A stretch of DNA of 64,000 bases from Caulobacter sp. SLTY (GCF_009905535.1 NZ_JAAALA010000017.1:30776-94775); one strand, 5' to 3'. Numbered from the stretch's first letter, positions 1 to 11,175 are shown. The notes: a model not told the origin generated them from the letters alone. Translations and numbers: made by a program.

Positions 1-864
1 CCCCTCCCCCGCCTTGCTGCGGAACAGCCGCCAGGCCAGCAGCAGGAACACCGCCCCGCCCAGCGCCGAGACCGCGAGATAGGGCAGATGGCCGAGGCCC
101 GTGAAGAAGGGCGCGATGCAGACCGGGATGAGGACGATCGAATAGACCAGGATCTGCAGGCGGGTGGAGGTTGCGCCCTTGACCACCGGCATCATCGGCA
201 CGCCGGCCTTGGCGTAGTCCTGGCTGGTATAGAGGCTGAGCGCCCAGAAGTGGGGTGGGGTCCACAGGAAGATGATTGCCACCAGCAGCCAGGCGTTGGC
301 CGGGGCCGTGCCAGAGGCCGCCGCCCAACCGATCGCTGGCGGCAAGGCGCCGGCCAGGCCGCCAATGACGATGTTCTGGGCCGTCCAGCGCTTCAGCCAC
401 ATGGTGTAGACCACCGCGTAGAAGAAGATGGTGAAAGCCAGCAGACCGGCCGCCAGCCAGTTGGTGGTCAGGGCCAGCAGCAGAACCGACAGCAGGGTCA
501 GCACGATACCCAGGCCCAGCGCATCGGCGCCCTGGACCTTGCCGGCCGGCACCGGGCGTCCGCGGGTGCGGCGCATCACCGCGTCGATGTCGGCGTCGTA
601 CCACATGTTGAAGGCGGCGCTGGCCCCGGCCCCGACCGCGATGCAGAGGATGGCCACGGCGCCCAGCAGCGGGTTGATCGGCGTACCGGCGCAGACCAGA
701 CCGACAAAGGCGGTGAACACCACCAGGCTCATCACCCGGGGCTTCAGCAGCTGGATATAGTCGGTCCACAGCGCCGGAGCCTTTTGGGCGGGAGCGCGGC
801 GGGCGTCAGGGGCGGTGGTCGAATGGGCCATGGGCTCATCGCCACCCGGAAGCGGCGAACTCAT
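1..864 (-). CDS. ctaB: Protoheme IX farnesyltransferase (heme O synthase), truncated by window edge
   Basis: This integral membrane prenyltransferase puts a farnesyl group on heme B to make heme O, the precursor of the heme A used by the neighbouring cytochrome oxidase. The minus-strand frame stays open from 864 to the window edge, so the C-terminus is missing. It encodes the UbiA-type aspartate-rich motif [20 protein letters not shown] followed by hydrophobic helices, including [20 protein letters not shown], which is typical of CtaB. Two in-frame ATG starts are possible, at 864 and 831. Neither has a strong ribosome binding site, and the longer form is given. It follows ctaD on the same strand about 50 bp downstream, so co-transcription with the oxidase genes is likely. 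Confidence 0.93.
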   Translation of the reverse strand, partial: MSSPLPGGDEPMAHSTTAPDARRAPAQKAPALWTDYIQLLKPRVMSLVVFTAFVGLVCAGTPINPLLGAVAILCIAVGAGASAAFNMWYDADIDAVMRRTRGRPVPAGKVQGADALGLGIVLTLLSVLLLALTTNWLAAGLLAFTIFFYAVVYTMWLKRWTAQNIVIGGLAGALPPAIGWAAASGTAPANAWLLVAIIFLWTPPHFWALSLYTSQDYAKAGVPMMPVVKGATSTRLQILVYSIVLIPVCIAPFFTGLGHLPYLAVSALGGAVFLLLAWRLFRSKAGEG

Positions 865-880
865 CTTCTGTAATGCGGCG

Positions 881-906
881 CCGCCGCACCTTTTGGGGTG
901 CGGCGG
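881..906 (-). promoter_or_regulatory. Perfect hairpin between ctaD and ctaB
   Basis: A perfect 10-bp inverted repeat, CCGCCGCACC and GGTGCGGCGG, with a 6-nt loop lies between the ctaD stop and the ctaB start. No T-tract follows on the minus strand, so full intrinsic termination is unlikely. It could be an mRNA-stability or attenuation element that sets the ctaD to ctaB ratio. The function is inferred from position only. Confidence 0.45.
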
Positions 907-915
907 GCCTGGTCC

Positions 916-2583
<1,668 letters not shown>

Positions 2584-2600
2584 CTAGCGTTACCTGTAGA

Positions 2601-3524
2601 TCAGTTGGCGGCCGGCGCGGCGGGAGCCGGCGCAGCGGGAGCGGGCGTGGCGGCGGCGGGAGCCGCGCCTTCGGCCGGGGTGACAGCGGCGGGGGTGGGA
2701 GCCGGCGGAGCCTTCTTGGCGGCGACCCAGGCGTCGAACTCGGCCTGGCTGACGACCTTGATCTCGATCGGCATGAAGGCGTGATCGACGCCGCACAGCT
2801 CCGAGCACTGGCCGTAGAAGGTGCCCACGCGGTCGGCCTTGAACCAGGTTTCGTTCAGGCGGCCGGGAACGGCGTCCGTCTTCAAGCCAAAGGCGGGAAG
2901 AGCAAAAGCGTGGATCACGTCCACGGCGGTCACCTGCACCCGGACCACCTTGTTCACCGGCACCACCATCGGCTCGCTGGCCTTCAGGCGGTAGAGCCTG
3001 TGGGGCAGGCCGTTCTTGGCGACGTCATCTTCGGACATCATGGTCGAGGTGATCTCGCCGATCTCCTGGTCCGGGTATTCATAGCCCCAGTACCACTGGT
3101 AGCCCGTCGCCTTGACCGTGACGTCGGCCTTGGGCGCGTCGTGGTACTGGAAGAGCAGCTGGAACGAGAAGATGGCGATGAACATCAGGATCAGCACCGG
3201 CACCAGGGTCCAGACGACCTCGATGACCGTGTTGTGGCTGAACTTCGCCGGGACCGGGTTGGCCTTGCGGTTGTAGCGGACCACGCACCAGAGCAGCAGC
3301 CCCAGCACGAACAGGCTGATCACCGTGATGATCGGCAGCAGGATGACGTCGTGGAAGAAATGGGCGTGGTGCTTCAGCGGCGCGGCCGCCGGCTGCAGCC
3401 CCATGCCCCCATTGGTCGGCTCGCCGATCAGGTCCTGAGCCAGGGCGGCCGAAGACACCATCGCGGTGGTCAGCCCGACGCCCAGGGCGCTGACGAGTCC
3501 GCGCATCCCCTTTATCGCTTTCAT
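2601..3524 (-). CDS. ctaC: Cytochrome c oxidase subunit II
   Basis: Subunit II accepts electrons from cytochrome c at its dinuclear CuA centre. The protein starts with a signal peptide (MKAIKGMRGLVSALGVG, then an Ala-rich stretch ending in ALAQ), has two transmembrane helices and then the periplasmic cupredoxin domain. The CuA motif CSELCGVDHAFMPIEI gives both cysteines, the histidine and the methionine. An aromatic stretch, YQWYWGYEYP, needed for electron entry, is also present. The tail is a low-complexity Ala/Pro extension. A longer open frame reaches 3680, but the signal peptide argues for the start at 3524 (or the ATG at 3533). First gene of ctaC-ctaD-ctaB. Confidence 0.96.
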   Translation of the reverse strand: MKAIKGMRGLVSALGVGLTTAMVSSAALAQDLIGEPTNGGMGLQPAAAPLKHHAHFFHDVILLPIITVISLFVLGLLLWCVVRYNRKANPVPAKFSHNTVIEVVWTLVPVLILMFIAIFSFQLLFQYHDAPKADVTVKATGYQWYWGYEYPDQEIGEITSTMMSEDDVAKNGLPHRLYRLKASEPMVVPVNKVVRVQVTAVDVIHAFALPAFGLKTDAVPGRLNETWFKADRVGTFYGQCSELCGVDHAFMPIEIKVVSQAEFDAWVAAKKAPPAPTPAAVTPAEGAAPAAATPAPAAPAPAAPAAN

Positions 3525-3743
3525 ACGCCTCATCCGTTTGCCGGCCGAGCCGGCGCTCCTCGCTCCGTCAAGGGTGGGCAGTCTAGCGCAGGCTGTCCGG
3601 CAATCGACTCGCCAGACCCATGCGCGCCCGCCCAAGGCCTTGATCGCCGCGTGCATACGCGTTGGTCCGGCGTTGGGCAAGCGCCCGGCGGGCCTGTGAA
3701 CGCGGCTTTGGCGTCATGAATTACTAAGATGTAATGACAGGTA

Positions 3744-3775
3744 CCTTGCATCGACCACTACCGGGCGATACAAGG
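3744..3775. promoter_or_regulatory. Inverted repeat upstream of padR, candidate operator
   Basis: CCTTGCATCG (3744-3753) and CGATACAAGG (3766-3775) form an inverted repeat with 9 of 10 positions matching and a 12-bp spacer. It ends 26 bp before the padR start. PadR regulators usually repress their own operon through such dyads, so this is a candidate autoregulatory operator. The rest of the 3525-3801 gap, upstream of ctaC, shows no other clear element. Confidence 0.5.
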
Positions 3776-3801
3776 GAGCGGTCAACAGGACGGAAAACAC
3801 C

Positions 3802-4125
3802 GTGCCAGAAGCCATCGAAACCCAACTGAAAAAGGGCGTTCTCGCCCTCTGTGTCCTGGCCCTGCTGTCTCGAGGGGACGGCTACGCCTACGACATCGCC
3901 AGCCGGCTTTCCGGCGCCATCGATATGGGGGAAGGGACCATCTACCCCCTGATGCGCCGGCTGCAGGCCGACAAGCTCGTCGAGACCTACCTGGTGGAAT
4001 CACCGGCCGGGCCGCCGCGCAAATATTACCGCCTGACCGATGCCGGTCGGGCCTCCTTCGCCCAGCAGAAGGCCGAATGGGAAACCTTCGCCGGGGCGGT
4101 CAACAACATCCTGGGAGAGGGGTGA
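3802..4125 (+). CDS. PadR family transcriptional regulator
   Basis: This 107-residue protein is a winged-helix PadR repressor of the short type. Recognisable family features are the LALLSRGDGYAYDIASRL helix, the GTIYPLMRRLQADKLVETYL recognition-helix region and the wing residues GPPRKYYRLTDAGR. It starts with GTG after a GGACGG-like ribosome site. The stop overlaps the next ATG by one base, so it is translationally coupled to a HAAS/DUF1700 gene. That gene pair, followed by a GIN-domain protein, is a recurrent membrane- or envelope-response operon. The inducing signal is unknown. Confidence 0.92.
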   Translation: MPEAIETQLKKGVLALCVLALLSRGDGYAYDIASRLSGAIDMGEGTIYPLMRRLQADKLVETYLVESPAGPPRKYYRLTDAGRASFAQQKAEWETFAGAVNNILGEG

Positions 4126-4688
4126 TGACCAAAGCCGAATTCATGGCCAGGCTGCGACGGGGCCTTGCCGCCCTCAGCCCGGTGGCCCTGGCGGAAGTGA
4201 CCGCCGACTACGAGGCCCACTTCGAGGAGGCGGCCGCCGCCGGCCGCTCCGAGGAGGAGACAGCCGCGGCCTTGGGCGATCCGGACCGTCTGGCCCGCGA
4301 GCTGCGCGCCGAATACGGCCTGAAGGCCTGGGAGGACAAGAAGAGCCCGGCCAACGCCACGGGAGCGATCATCGCCCTGCTGGGCCTGGGCGCCATCGAC
4401 GTGCTGATCCTGGCGCCGATCCTGTTCAGCCTGATCAGCGTCATCTTCACCCTGGTGTTCGTGGTCATCGCCCTGTTCTTCGTCGGCGGGGCGGTAATGA
4501 TCGCCGGTCCGTTCGTGGACTATGGCGGCGGGCCGGTCATGGCCGTTCTGGCCGGCCTGGGCCTGGTGGGCGGGGCGACCGGTTTCGGCGCCCTGCTGAC
4601 CCTGGCCACCGTGGGGCTGATCAACGCCCTGGTCTGGTACGCCCGGCTGCACTTCAAACTGCTCAAGCCCGCCATCGAAGCCCAATAG
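4125..4688 (+). CDS. HAAS/DUF1700-type membrane protein
   Basis: The 187-residue product has an N-terminal soluble helical HAAS-like domain (about residues 1-65, with LRRGLAALSPVALAEVTADY and EEETAAALGDPDRLARELRA), then four or so hydrophobic helices. This is the DUF1700 architecture almost always found beside PadR regulators. The ATG at 4125 overlaps the padR stop; a longer frame from 4077 lies inside padR and is less likely. The family's biochemical role is not established. A sensory or accessory part in membrane homeostasis with the PadR protein is inferred from context. Confidence 0.88.
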   Translation: MTKAEFMARLRRGLAALSPVALAEVTADYEAHFEEAAAAGRSEEETAAALGDPDRLARELRAEYGLKAWEDKKSPANATGAIIALLGLGAIDVLILAPILFSLISVIFTLVFVVIALFFVGGAVMIAGPFVDYGGGPVMAVLAGLGLVGGATGFGALLTLATVGLINALVWYARLHFKLLKPAIEAQ

Positions 4689-4701
4689 GGAGGGACACGT
4701 C

Positions 4702-5442
4702 ATGATCCGCACACTCAGCATCATTGCCGCGGCCGGCTTCCTGGTCTGCCTGGCCTGTTTCACCGCCGTGTTCGCCCTGGGCGGCGGCGAGGTGGTCCGC
4801 GACGGCTTCGTCATCCCCGCCGTGCTGGAGCGGCTCGAGGAGGGCGACAGCTACGAGCCCAGCGACACCCCTCGGGTCGAGAAGACCATAGCCTGGGCCG
4901 GCGCCGAGGCCCTGACCATCGAGGTTCCGGCGGACGTGGTCTACATCCAGGCGCCCACCCCGACGATCACGGTCAGCGGTACGCCGCGCCTGGTCGACAG
5001 GGTGCGGGTCGAGGGCGGCCGGGTGTTCTTCGTCGATGAGGACGAGAACCACGTCAGCTGGGGCAATCGCCGCCGCCTGACCGTGACCATCACCGCCCCG
5101 AAGGTGACCCGCTTCGAGGTCAACGGCTCGGCCGACGTCGAGATCAAAGGCTACGACCAACCGACCCTGGCCATCGAGATCGCCGGCAGCGGCGAGGTCG
5201 ACGCCATCGGCAAGACCACCACCCTGGACCTGTCGATCGCCGGCAGCGGCGAGGCCGATCTGCGGAACCTGGCCGTCACCGACGCCAGCATCGCGGTGGC
5301 CGGCAGCGGCGATGCGACGGTGGGTCCCACCGGCGCCGTCGAGGTGGCCATCGCCGGCAGCGGCGACGTGACCCTGACCCGCCAGCCCGCGAAGCTGGAC
5401 AGCGACATCGCCGGCAGCGGTGATCTGCAGGTCGAGAACTGA
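4702..5442 (+). CDS. GIN-domain (DUF2807) exported beta-solenoid-like protein
   Basis: The protein has an N-terminal hydrophobic signal or anchor (LSIIAAAGFLVCLACFTAVF) and a C-terminal half made of repeated strands. The motif IAGSG(E/D), or AGSG, occurs five times at intervals of about 16-22 residues between roughly residue 160 and the C-terminus, as in GIN-type (DUF2807) folds. A GGGAGG ribosome site precedes the ATG. It follows the DUF1700 gene by 13 bp and closes the PadR operon. GIN proteins are thought to sit at the cell surface or periplasm, but no activity is known. Confidence 0.88.
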   Translation: MIRTLSIIAAAGFLVCLACFTAVFALGGGEVVRDGFVIPAVLERLEEGDSYEPSDTPRVEKTIAWAGAEALTIEVPADVVYIQAPTPTITVSGTPRLVDRVRVEGGRVFFVDEDENHVSWGNRRRLTVTITAPKVTRFEVNGSADVEIKGYDQPTLAIEIAGSGEVDAIGKTTTLDLSIAGSGEADLRNLAVTDASIAVAGSGDATVGPTGAVEVAIAGSGDVTLTRQPAKLDSDIAGSGDLQVEN

Positions 5443-5493
5443 TCAGGACGGCGGGTGGTGACGAACCGCCCGCCAGTCCCTACCTTGTGAGGC

Positions 5494-6924
5494 ATGAGCC
5501 TTCCCGCCCTCGCCCCCTCGCTTCTGGACGCCGCCGGCGTCGATCCTGCCCGCGCCCGCGACATTCTGTCCGAGGCCCTCAAGGGCGCCGATGACGGGGA
5601 GCTGTTCCTGGAGCACAGCGAGAGCGAGGCCTTCCTGTTCGACGACGGGCGGCTGAAGACCGCCTCTTATGATTCGGGCGAGGGCTTCGGGCTTCGCGTC
5701 GTGGCCGGGGAGACGGCCGGCTACGCCCACGCCAGCGAGATCAGCGAAGCGGCCATCGGCCGGGCGGCCGATTCGGCCAGGCTGGCCAAGCGCGGCTACA
5801 GCGGCGTCGCCGCCGAGGGGCCGCAGGGCACCAACATCCGCCTCTATGGCGAGGACAACCCGGTCGCCTCCCCCGCCTTCTCCGAGAAGGTCGCCCTGCT
5901 CCAGGAAATCGACGCCTTCGCCCGCGCCCGCGACCCGCGCATCGTCCAGGTCACCGCCTCGATGGCCGGCGAGCGGCGGGTGGTGGAGATCCTGCGGGCC
6001 GACGGCCGGCTGGTGCGCGACGTGCGGCCGCTGAGCCGGGTCAACGTCCAGATCGTCGTCGAAAAGGACGGCCGGCGCGAAACCGGCACGAGCGGCGCCG
6101 GCGGCCGCGCCGGCTTCGAGACCTGGATCACCCCGGAGAGCTGGCAGGGCCAGGTGGACGAGGCGCTCCGCCAGGCGCTGGTCAACCTGGAGGCCATCGA
6201 CTGCCCGGCCGGCGAGATGGACGTGGTGCTGGGACCGGGCTGGAACGGGGTGCTGCTGCACGAAGCCGTCGGCCATGGCCTGGAAGGCGACTTCAACCGC
6301 AAGGGCATCAGCGCCTTCTCAGGCCGCGTCGGTGAGCGCGTGGCCGCCCCGGGCGTCACCGTGGTCGATGACGGCACCCTCCCCGGCCGCCGGGGTTCCC
6401 TCACCGTCGATGACGAGGGCACGCCGACCGAGCGCACCGTGCTGATCGAGGACGGAATCCTGACTGGCTACATGCACGACCGCCAGTCGGCGCGGCTGAT
6501 GAACCTGAGCCCCACCGGCAACGCCCGGCGCCAGTCCTATGCCCACATGCCGATGCCCCGGATGACCAACACGGTGATGCTGGGCGGCAACCACACCTTG
6601 GAAGAGATGATCGCCTCGACCAAGCGCGGCCTCTATTGCGCCTCGCTCGGCGGTGGCCAGGTGGACATCACCAACGGCAAGTTCGTCTTCCAGTGCACCG
6701 AGGCCTACCTGATCGAGGACGGCCGCATCACCCACCCGGTCAAGGGCGCCACCCTGATCGGCGACGGACCCAGCGCCCTGACCCGCGTGACCATGATCGG
6801 CAACGACTTCGCCCTGGACCCCGGCATCGGCGTCTGCGGCAAGGCCGGCCAGGGCGTGCCGGTGGGCGTCGGCCAGCCGAGTCTGAAGATCACCGGGCTG
6901 ACGGTGGGCGGGACGGCGGTTTAG
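5494..6924 (+). CDS. tldD: Metalloprotease TldD
   Basis: TldD is the zinc-binding, catalytic half of the TldD/TldE protease, which degrades or matures small peptides such as microcins and labile antitoxins. At 476 residues the length fits the family. The HExxxH zinc motif appears as HEAVGHGLEGDF near residue 255, and conserved C-terminal blocks (GNARRQSYAHMPMPRMTNT; CGKAGQGVPVGVGQPSL) are intact. Its partner pmbA/tldE is about 35 kb away at 41444, so they are not in one operon here. No dedicated peptide substrate gene was seen beside it. Confidence 0.97.
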   Translation: MSLPALAPSLLDAAGVDPARARDILSEALKGADDGELFLEHSESEAFLFDDGRLKTASYDSGEGFGLRVVAGETAGYAHASEISEAAIGRAADSARLAKRGYSGVAAEGPQGTNIRLYGEDNPVASPAFSEKVALLQEIDAFARARDPRIVQVTASMAGERRVVEILRADGRLVRDVRPLSRVNVQIVVEKDGRRETGTSGAGGRAGFETWITPESWQGQVDEALRQALVNLEAIDCPAGEMDVVLGPGWNGVLLHEAVGHGLEGDFNRKGISAFSGRVGERVAAPGVTVVDDGTLPGRRGSLTVDDEGTPTERTVLIEDGILTGYMHDRQSARLMNLSPTGNARRQSYAHMPMPRMTNTVMLGGNHTLEEMIASTKRGLYCASLGGGQVDITNGKFVFQCTEAYLIEDGRITHPVKGATLIGDGPSALTRVTMIGNDFALDPGIGVCGKAGQGVPVGVGQPSLKITGLTVGGTAV

Positions 6925-7063
6925 GCACAGCCCCAACTGATCGCCGACAACATTTCACAGATTTAATCTACATTTCAGGCTTGTAACGTGTGGCGGTAAC
7001 CGGGCGCAGGCAGGTTGCGCGTCGACCTGACGGGCCGGGGGGCTCTGATGGGGGAGACCTGAT

Positions 7064-9169
7064 TTGAGCCCGTTGCTTGCCCTTTTGGCCGCCGCCTCGC
7101 CCGAGGTGATCGCGACCGCCGCGCCCGCGCCCCTCGTCATCGCTCAGGAGGCGGCGCCGGTCGCCGCCCAGTCGGCCGCGGCCGAGACCCAGGGGACCAC
7201 CCCCTATCCGGCCAGTTTCTTCGCAGAAGCCCAGCCGAACTCGGCGATGGACATGATCATGCGCATCCCGGGCTTCGCCTTCGACGGCGGGGACAGCGTG
7301 CGCGGCTATGGCGGCGCGGCCGGCAATGTGCTGATCGACGGCCAGCGGCCGGCGACCAAGTCGGAAAGCCTGGAAGACGCCCTGCGCCGCATCCAGGCCA
7401 AGCAGGTCGAGCGCATCGACATCATCCGCGGCGGCGCCCCGGGCATCGACATGCAGGGCAAGACGGTGATCGCCAACGTCATCCTGAAGAAGGACGCGGG
7501 GAGCCAGTGGCTGTTCGCCGTGGCCAGCGCCATCCACCAGGACGGCCGCACCACCCCCGCCATGCGGTTCGAGGGCAGCGCCCCGGTCGGGCCGGGGACC
7601 TTCGAATGGTCCAACCTGTTCTACCGCTTCTTGGATGATGGGGCAGGCGAAGGCGTGCAGCGCGCCGAGACCGGGGGCGTGGCCACCCGCACCGCCTGGG
7701 ACGAGACCGCAGGCGGCCATGGGTATGACCTTAAGGCCGGCTGGAAGAGCCCGCTGCTCGGCGGCCGGCTGTCGGTCAACAGCCGCTACCACCCCGAGAT
7801 CTACGAGTGGTCGGTCAACGCCTTCGACAGCCCGCGGACTGGCCGCCTGTTCGTGGTCCGCGATCGAAACGACCAGGTCGATGGCGAGTTCGGCGGTGGC
7901 TGGGAGCGGGCCTTCGGCAAGGCGCGGGTCGAGCTGACCGCCCTGCAGACCCTGCGCGAGGTCGACTTCACCTCGCAGTTCGACGACGGGACCGACGACG
8001 CCCTGTTCAGCGAGCATGCCGAGAGCGGCGAGACCATCGGCCGGGCGTCCCTGCGCTATACCTTCGGCCCCAACCTGATTGTCGAGGGCGGTGGGGAGCT
8101 GGCCTTCAACTACCTCGAGACCTCGATCGACTATGCCGAAAATGGCGTGCCGGTGGTGCTGCCGTCCTCCGACGTTCGCGTCGAGGAGGAGCGGGGCGAG
8201 ATCTTCACCACCGCCAACTGGCGGCTGAACCCGAAGTTCGCCCTGGAGGCCGGGCTGAAAGTGGAGTTCTCGACCATCAGCCAGAGCGGCGACACCAACC
8301 TGTCGAAGTCCTTCACCTATCCCAAGCCCCGCCTGATCGCGACCTGGGACATCACCTCCAGCGACCAGCTGCGAGTGCGGGTGGAACGGGAGGTCGGGCA
8401 GCTGAACTTCCGCGACTTCGCCTCCTCGATCGCCCTGTCCACGGGGGGTACGGTGACGGCGGGCGGCGCCGACCTGGAGCCCAGCAAGGCCACGGTCTAC
8501 GAAGCCACTTACGAGCGGAAGTTCTGGAAGGACGGGGCTCTGGTCCTCAGCCTGACCCACGAGGACATCACCGACGCCACCGATCGCATCCGGGTGACCG
8601 ACGTGGCCAGCTGCCCCCTGGTGGGCGGTATTCCGGACACCACCGACCTCAGCTGCAACTTCGACGCCCCCGGCAACATCGGCGAGGGCAAGAACACCGA
8701 GTTCGAGATCCGCCTGACCCTGCCGCTGGCGAAGCTGGGGGTGCAGGGCGGTCTGTTGCGGGTGAACACCGAGTGGAGCCAGTCGGAGGTCACCGACCCG
8801 ACCACCGGCGAGCAGCGGCGGATCAGCGGCCAGGCGCCGTTCGAATGGGAGGTGCGGTTCTCGCAGGACCTGCCGAAACACCGCACCCAGTGGGGTGTCG
8901 ACGTCTTCGGCGCCTTCCAGGAGCGCTATTACCGCTTCGACCGCATCGACCAGATCGAGCTGGAAACCTGGGTCACCTTCTATGCCGAGTGGAAGCCCCG
9001 GCCCGACTTCGCCATCCGCATCGAGGCCCACAATCTTCTGGGCCGGGACGTCACCCGGAGCCGGCAGCTGTATGACGCGCCGCGCGACACGGGCTCAGTC
9101 TACTTCGTCGAGAACCGGCCGCTGGACTTCCCGTCGTTCTTCTACATGCGGCTCCGGAAGACGTTCTAA
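7064..9169 (+). CDS. TonB-dependent outer membrane receptor
   Basis: The 701-residue protein has a signal-like N-terminus, a plug domain (about residues 60-145, with VRGYGGAAGNVLIDGQRP and QVERIDIIRGG) and a long series of amphipathic strands ending in the outer-membrane Phe signature FYMRLRKTF. It resembles TonB receptors with an outer-membrane-protein beta-barrel fold rather than siderophore receptors. The start is TTG; an upstream ATG at 7048 is stopped at once. Substrate is unknown because no uptake or degradation genes flank it. A strong bidirectional terminator follows. Confidence 0.88.
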   Translation: MSPLLALLAAASPEVIATAAPAPLVIAQEAAPVAAQSAAAETQGTTPYPASFFAEAQPNSAMDMIMRIPGFAFDGGDSVRGYGGAAGNVLIDGQRPATKSESLEDALRRIQAKQVERIDIIRGGAPGIDMQGKTVIANVILKKDAGSQWLFAVASAIHQDGRTTPAMRFEGSAPVGPGTFEWSNLFYRFLDDGAGEGVQRAETGGVATRTAWDETAGGHGYDLKAGWKSPLLGGRLSVNSRYHPEIYEWSVNAFDSPRTGRLFVVRDRNDQVDGEFGGGWERAFGKARVELTALQTLREVDFTSQFDDGTDDALFSEHAESGETIGRASLRYTFGPNLIVEGGGELAFNYLETSIDYAENGVPVVLPSSDVRVEEERGEIFTTANWRLNPKFALEAGLKVEFSTISQSGDTNLSKSFTYPKPRLIATWDITSSDQLRVRVEREVGQLNFRDFASSIALSTGGTVTAGGADLEPSKATVYEATYERKFWKDGALVLSLTHEDITDATDRIRVTDVASCPLVGGIPDTTDLSCNFDAPGNIGEGKNTEFEIRLTLPLAKLGVQGGLLRVNTEWSQSEVTDPTTGEQRRISGQAPFEWEVRFSQDLPKHRTQWGVDVFGAFQERYYRFDRIDQIELETWVTFYAEWKPRPDFAIRIEAHNLLGRDVTRSRQLYDAPRDTGSVYFVENRPLDFPSFFYMRLRKTF

Positions 9170-9211
9170 GGCGCCGGCTGTCAGAGTCAGTTCCATCCAC
9201 GGACATAGAAA

Positions 9212-9239
9212 AAGGGCCCCGGATTGCTCCGGGGCCCTT
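9212..9239. terminator. Bidirectional intrinsic terminator
   Basis: AAGGGCCCCGG and CCGGGGCCCTT form a perfect 11-bp stem with a 6-nt loop. A run of A lies on the left side, which reads as a T-tract on the minus strand, and TTCCTCATTT lies on the right. It sits exactly between the convergent TonB receptor and POT transporter genes and can serve both. Confidence 0.9.
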
Positions 9240-9261
9240 CCTCATTTCAAGACAACCCAGC

Positions 9262-11175
9262 CTAGGCCGGATTGCGGTCCGGACCGGCCTGGCGGTCGGC
9301 GTCGATGCCTTCCACCGGGTGGTTGGAGGCGTCGTTGACCCCGTGGGCCCAGTGCTTGATGGCGAAGCTGATCAGGATGAAGAACACCCCGACGCCGACG
9401 CCTGCCCAGCCGAGCTGGCCGAACACCTTCAGCGAGGTCGCCAGCGCCGCGCCCGGGTCGAGCACCTGGCCGCCGACCGTTTCGGTCCCGGCCAGACCGG
9501 CGATCCAGCCGCCGACGTACTGGGCGATCGAGCTGGACAGGAACCAGACGGCCATCATGAAGCTGACGACCTTGGCCACCGACAGCTTGGTGATCTCCGA
9601 CAGACCCACGGGCGACAGGAACATCTCGCCGGTGGTGTGCAGCAGGTAGAGCAGGCCCAGGATGATCAGCGGCATGCGGAAGGCCGAGTCGACCATCCCG
9701 CCGGCCCAGACCACCACCAGGAAGCCGAGGCCCACCTGGACGATGCCGAGGCCGAACTTCATCACCGGGTTCGGATCCTTGTTGTGCTTGCCCAGCCACA
9801 GCCACATGGCCGCGAAGATCGGGGCGAAGATCAGGATGAAGCCGGCGTTGAACGACTGGGTCTGGGCGGCGGTGATGCCCATGTCGATCCAGCGCACATC
9901 GTCGGGCACGCCCGGCGCCATGACCATCTCGCGGCTGCCGAAGAACCAGGTCTGGCCGAACAGGTTGAGCGTGTAGGGCTCGCTGATCAGCGCCAGGTCG
10001 ACGTTGCGGTCGGCGAAGAGGTTCAGCGAGGTGCCGGCCTGTTCGAAGAGGGTGAAGAACACCACCGCGCCGAAGATCAGCACCATGGCCAGCATCATCC
10101 GCTCGCGCTCGACCTTGGTGCACTGGCGGATCATGAAATAGACGATGTAGGCCACCGACAGCAGAGTCGAGACCCCCAGCACCCAGCCGACCAGGGCGTT
10201 GCGCTGGACCATGAACCAGACCACCGCCACCCCGGCTAGGCCGCCGAGGTAGACCAGGGTCTCGGTGTTGATCGGCCCGAAGACCGGCTTCTTGATCGCT
10301 TCCGGATTCGGCGGCTCGCCCTTGCCCATGAGCAGGGGCTTGCCCAGCACGAAGACGACGAAGCCCAGCAGCATGCCGACGCCGGCCAGGCCGAAGCCCG
10401 CCCACCAGCCATAGGTCTGGCCGAGGTAGCCGCAGAGCACCGAGGCCCAGAAGGCGCCGAGGTTGATACCGTAGTAGTAGAGGGTGAAGCCCGGATCGCG
10501 GCGCGGATCGCCCTGCGGATACAGCTGGCCGACGATGGTGGAGATGTTCGGCTTCAGGAAGCCGACCCCCATGATGATCAGACTGATCGCGAGGAAGAAG
10601 ATGTTGGTGTAGGTCGTGCTGCGCTCGGTGACCTTGACCTCATAGGCGCCCTTGGCGGCGCTGGCCGGCAGCGGCGAAGCGGCCGGCAGGCCCTCGACCG
10701 TCAGGGTCTGGTCCGGCTTGATGTCGATGTCGTACTGGGCGCCATTGATCACCACCTTGGCGTCGCCGCCACGGCCGACCAGCTCATAGGTCGCGCCGTC
10801 GTAGATGATCGATTGCTTGGCCGGAGTCCCCTCGACCGCCATGGTCAGGTGGCCGGCGACCAGCAGCAGGGCGCCGAACGCGATGGCCTTGCGGGTGCCG
10901 ATGAACCGGTCGGCGACGATGCCGCCGATCAGCGGGATCAGGTAGACCAGCGAGGTGTAGGAGCCGTAGAGCGAGCCGGCTTCCTTGTCGTTGAACAGGA
11001 AATGCTGGGTCAGGTAGAAGATCAGGATGCCGCGCATCCCGTAGAAGGAAAACCGTTCCCACATCTCGGCGAAGAACAGGACCTTCAGACCCGGCGGATG
11101 CTTTCGCATCTGCAGAAAGACCGGAATGCCGGTCGCCAGGGTCACGAGGATCCCCAGCACGATAACAATGTTCAT
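9262..11175 (-). CDS. POT/PTR family proton-coupled peptide transporter
   Basis: This inner-membrane MFS-type symporter imports di- and tripeptides with protons. The 637-residue product begins with a membrane segment and the family signature FAEMWERFSFYGMRGILIFY, which holds the ExxER proton-coupling motif. The second signature region, GFTLYYYGINLGAFWAS, is also present. An extra hydrophilic loop of about 80 residues (roughly 125-205) is inserted after helix 4 and is larger than in E. coli DtpA. It is a single-gene unit on the minus strand. Confidence 0.95.
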   Translation of the reverse strand: MNIVIVLGILVTLATGIPVFLQMRKHPPGLKVLFFAEMWERFSFYGMRGILIFYLTQHFLFNDKEAGSLYGSYTSLVYLIPLIGGIVADRFIGTRKAIAFGALLLVAGHLTMAVEGTPAKQSIIYDGATYELVGRGGDAKVVINGAQYDIDIKPDQTLTVEGLPAASPLPASAAKGAYEVKVTERSTTYTNIFFLAISLIIMGVGFLKPNISTIVGQLYPQGDPRRDPGFTLYYYGINLGAFWASVLCGYLGQTYGWWAGFGLAGVGMLLGFVVFVLGKPLLMGKGEPPNPEAIKKPVFGPINTETLVYLGGLAGVAVVWFMVQRNALVGWVLGVSTLLSVAYIVYFMIRQCTKVERERMMLAMVLIFGAVVFFTLFEQAGTSLNLFADRNVDLALISEPYTLNLFGQTWFFGSREMVMAPGVPDDVRWIDMGITAAQTQSFNAGFILIFAPIFAAMWLWLGKHNKDPNPVMKFGLGIVQVGLGFLVVVWAGGMVDSAFRMPLIILGLLYLLHTTGEMFLSPVGLSEITKLSVAKVVSFMMAVWFLSSSIAQYVGGWIAGLAGTETVGGQVLDPGAALATSLKVFGQLGWAGVGVGVFFILISFAIKHWAHGVNDASNHPVEGIDADRQAGPDRNPA

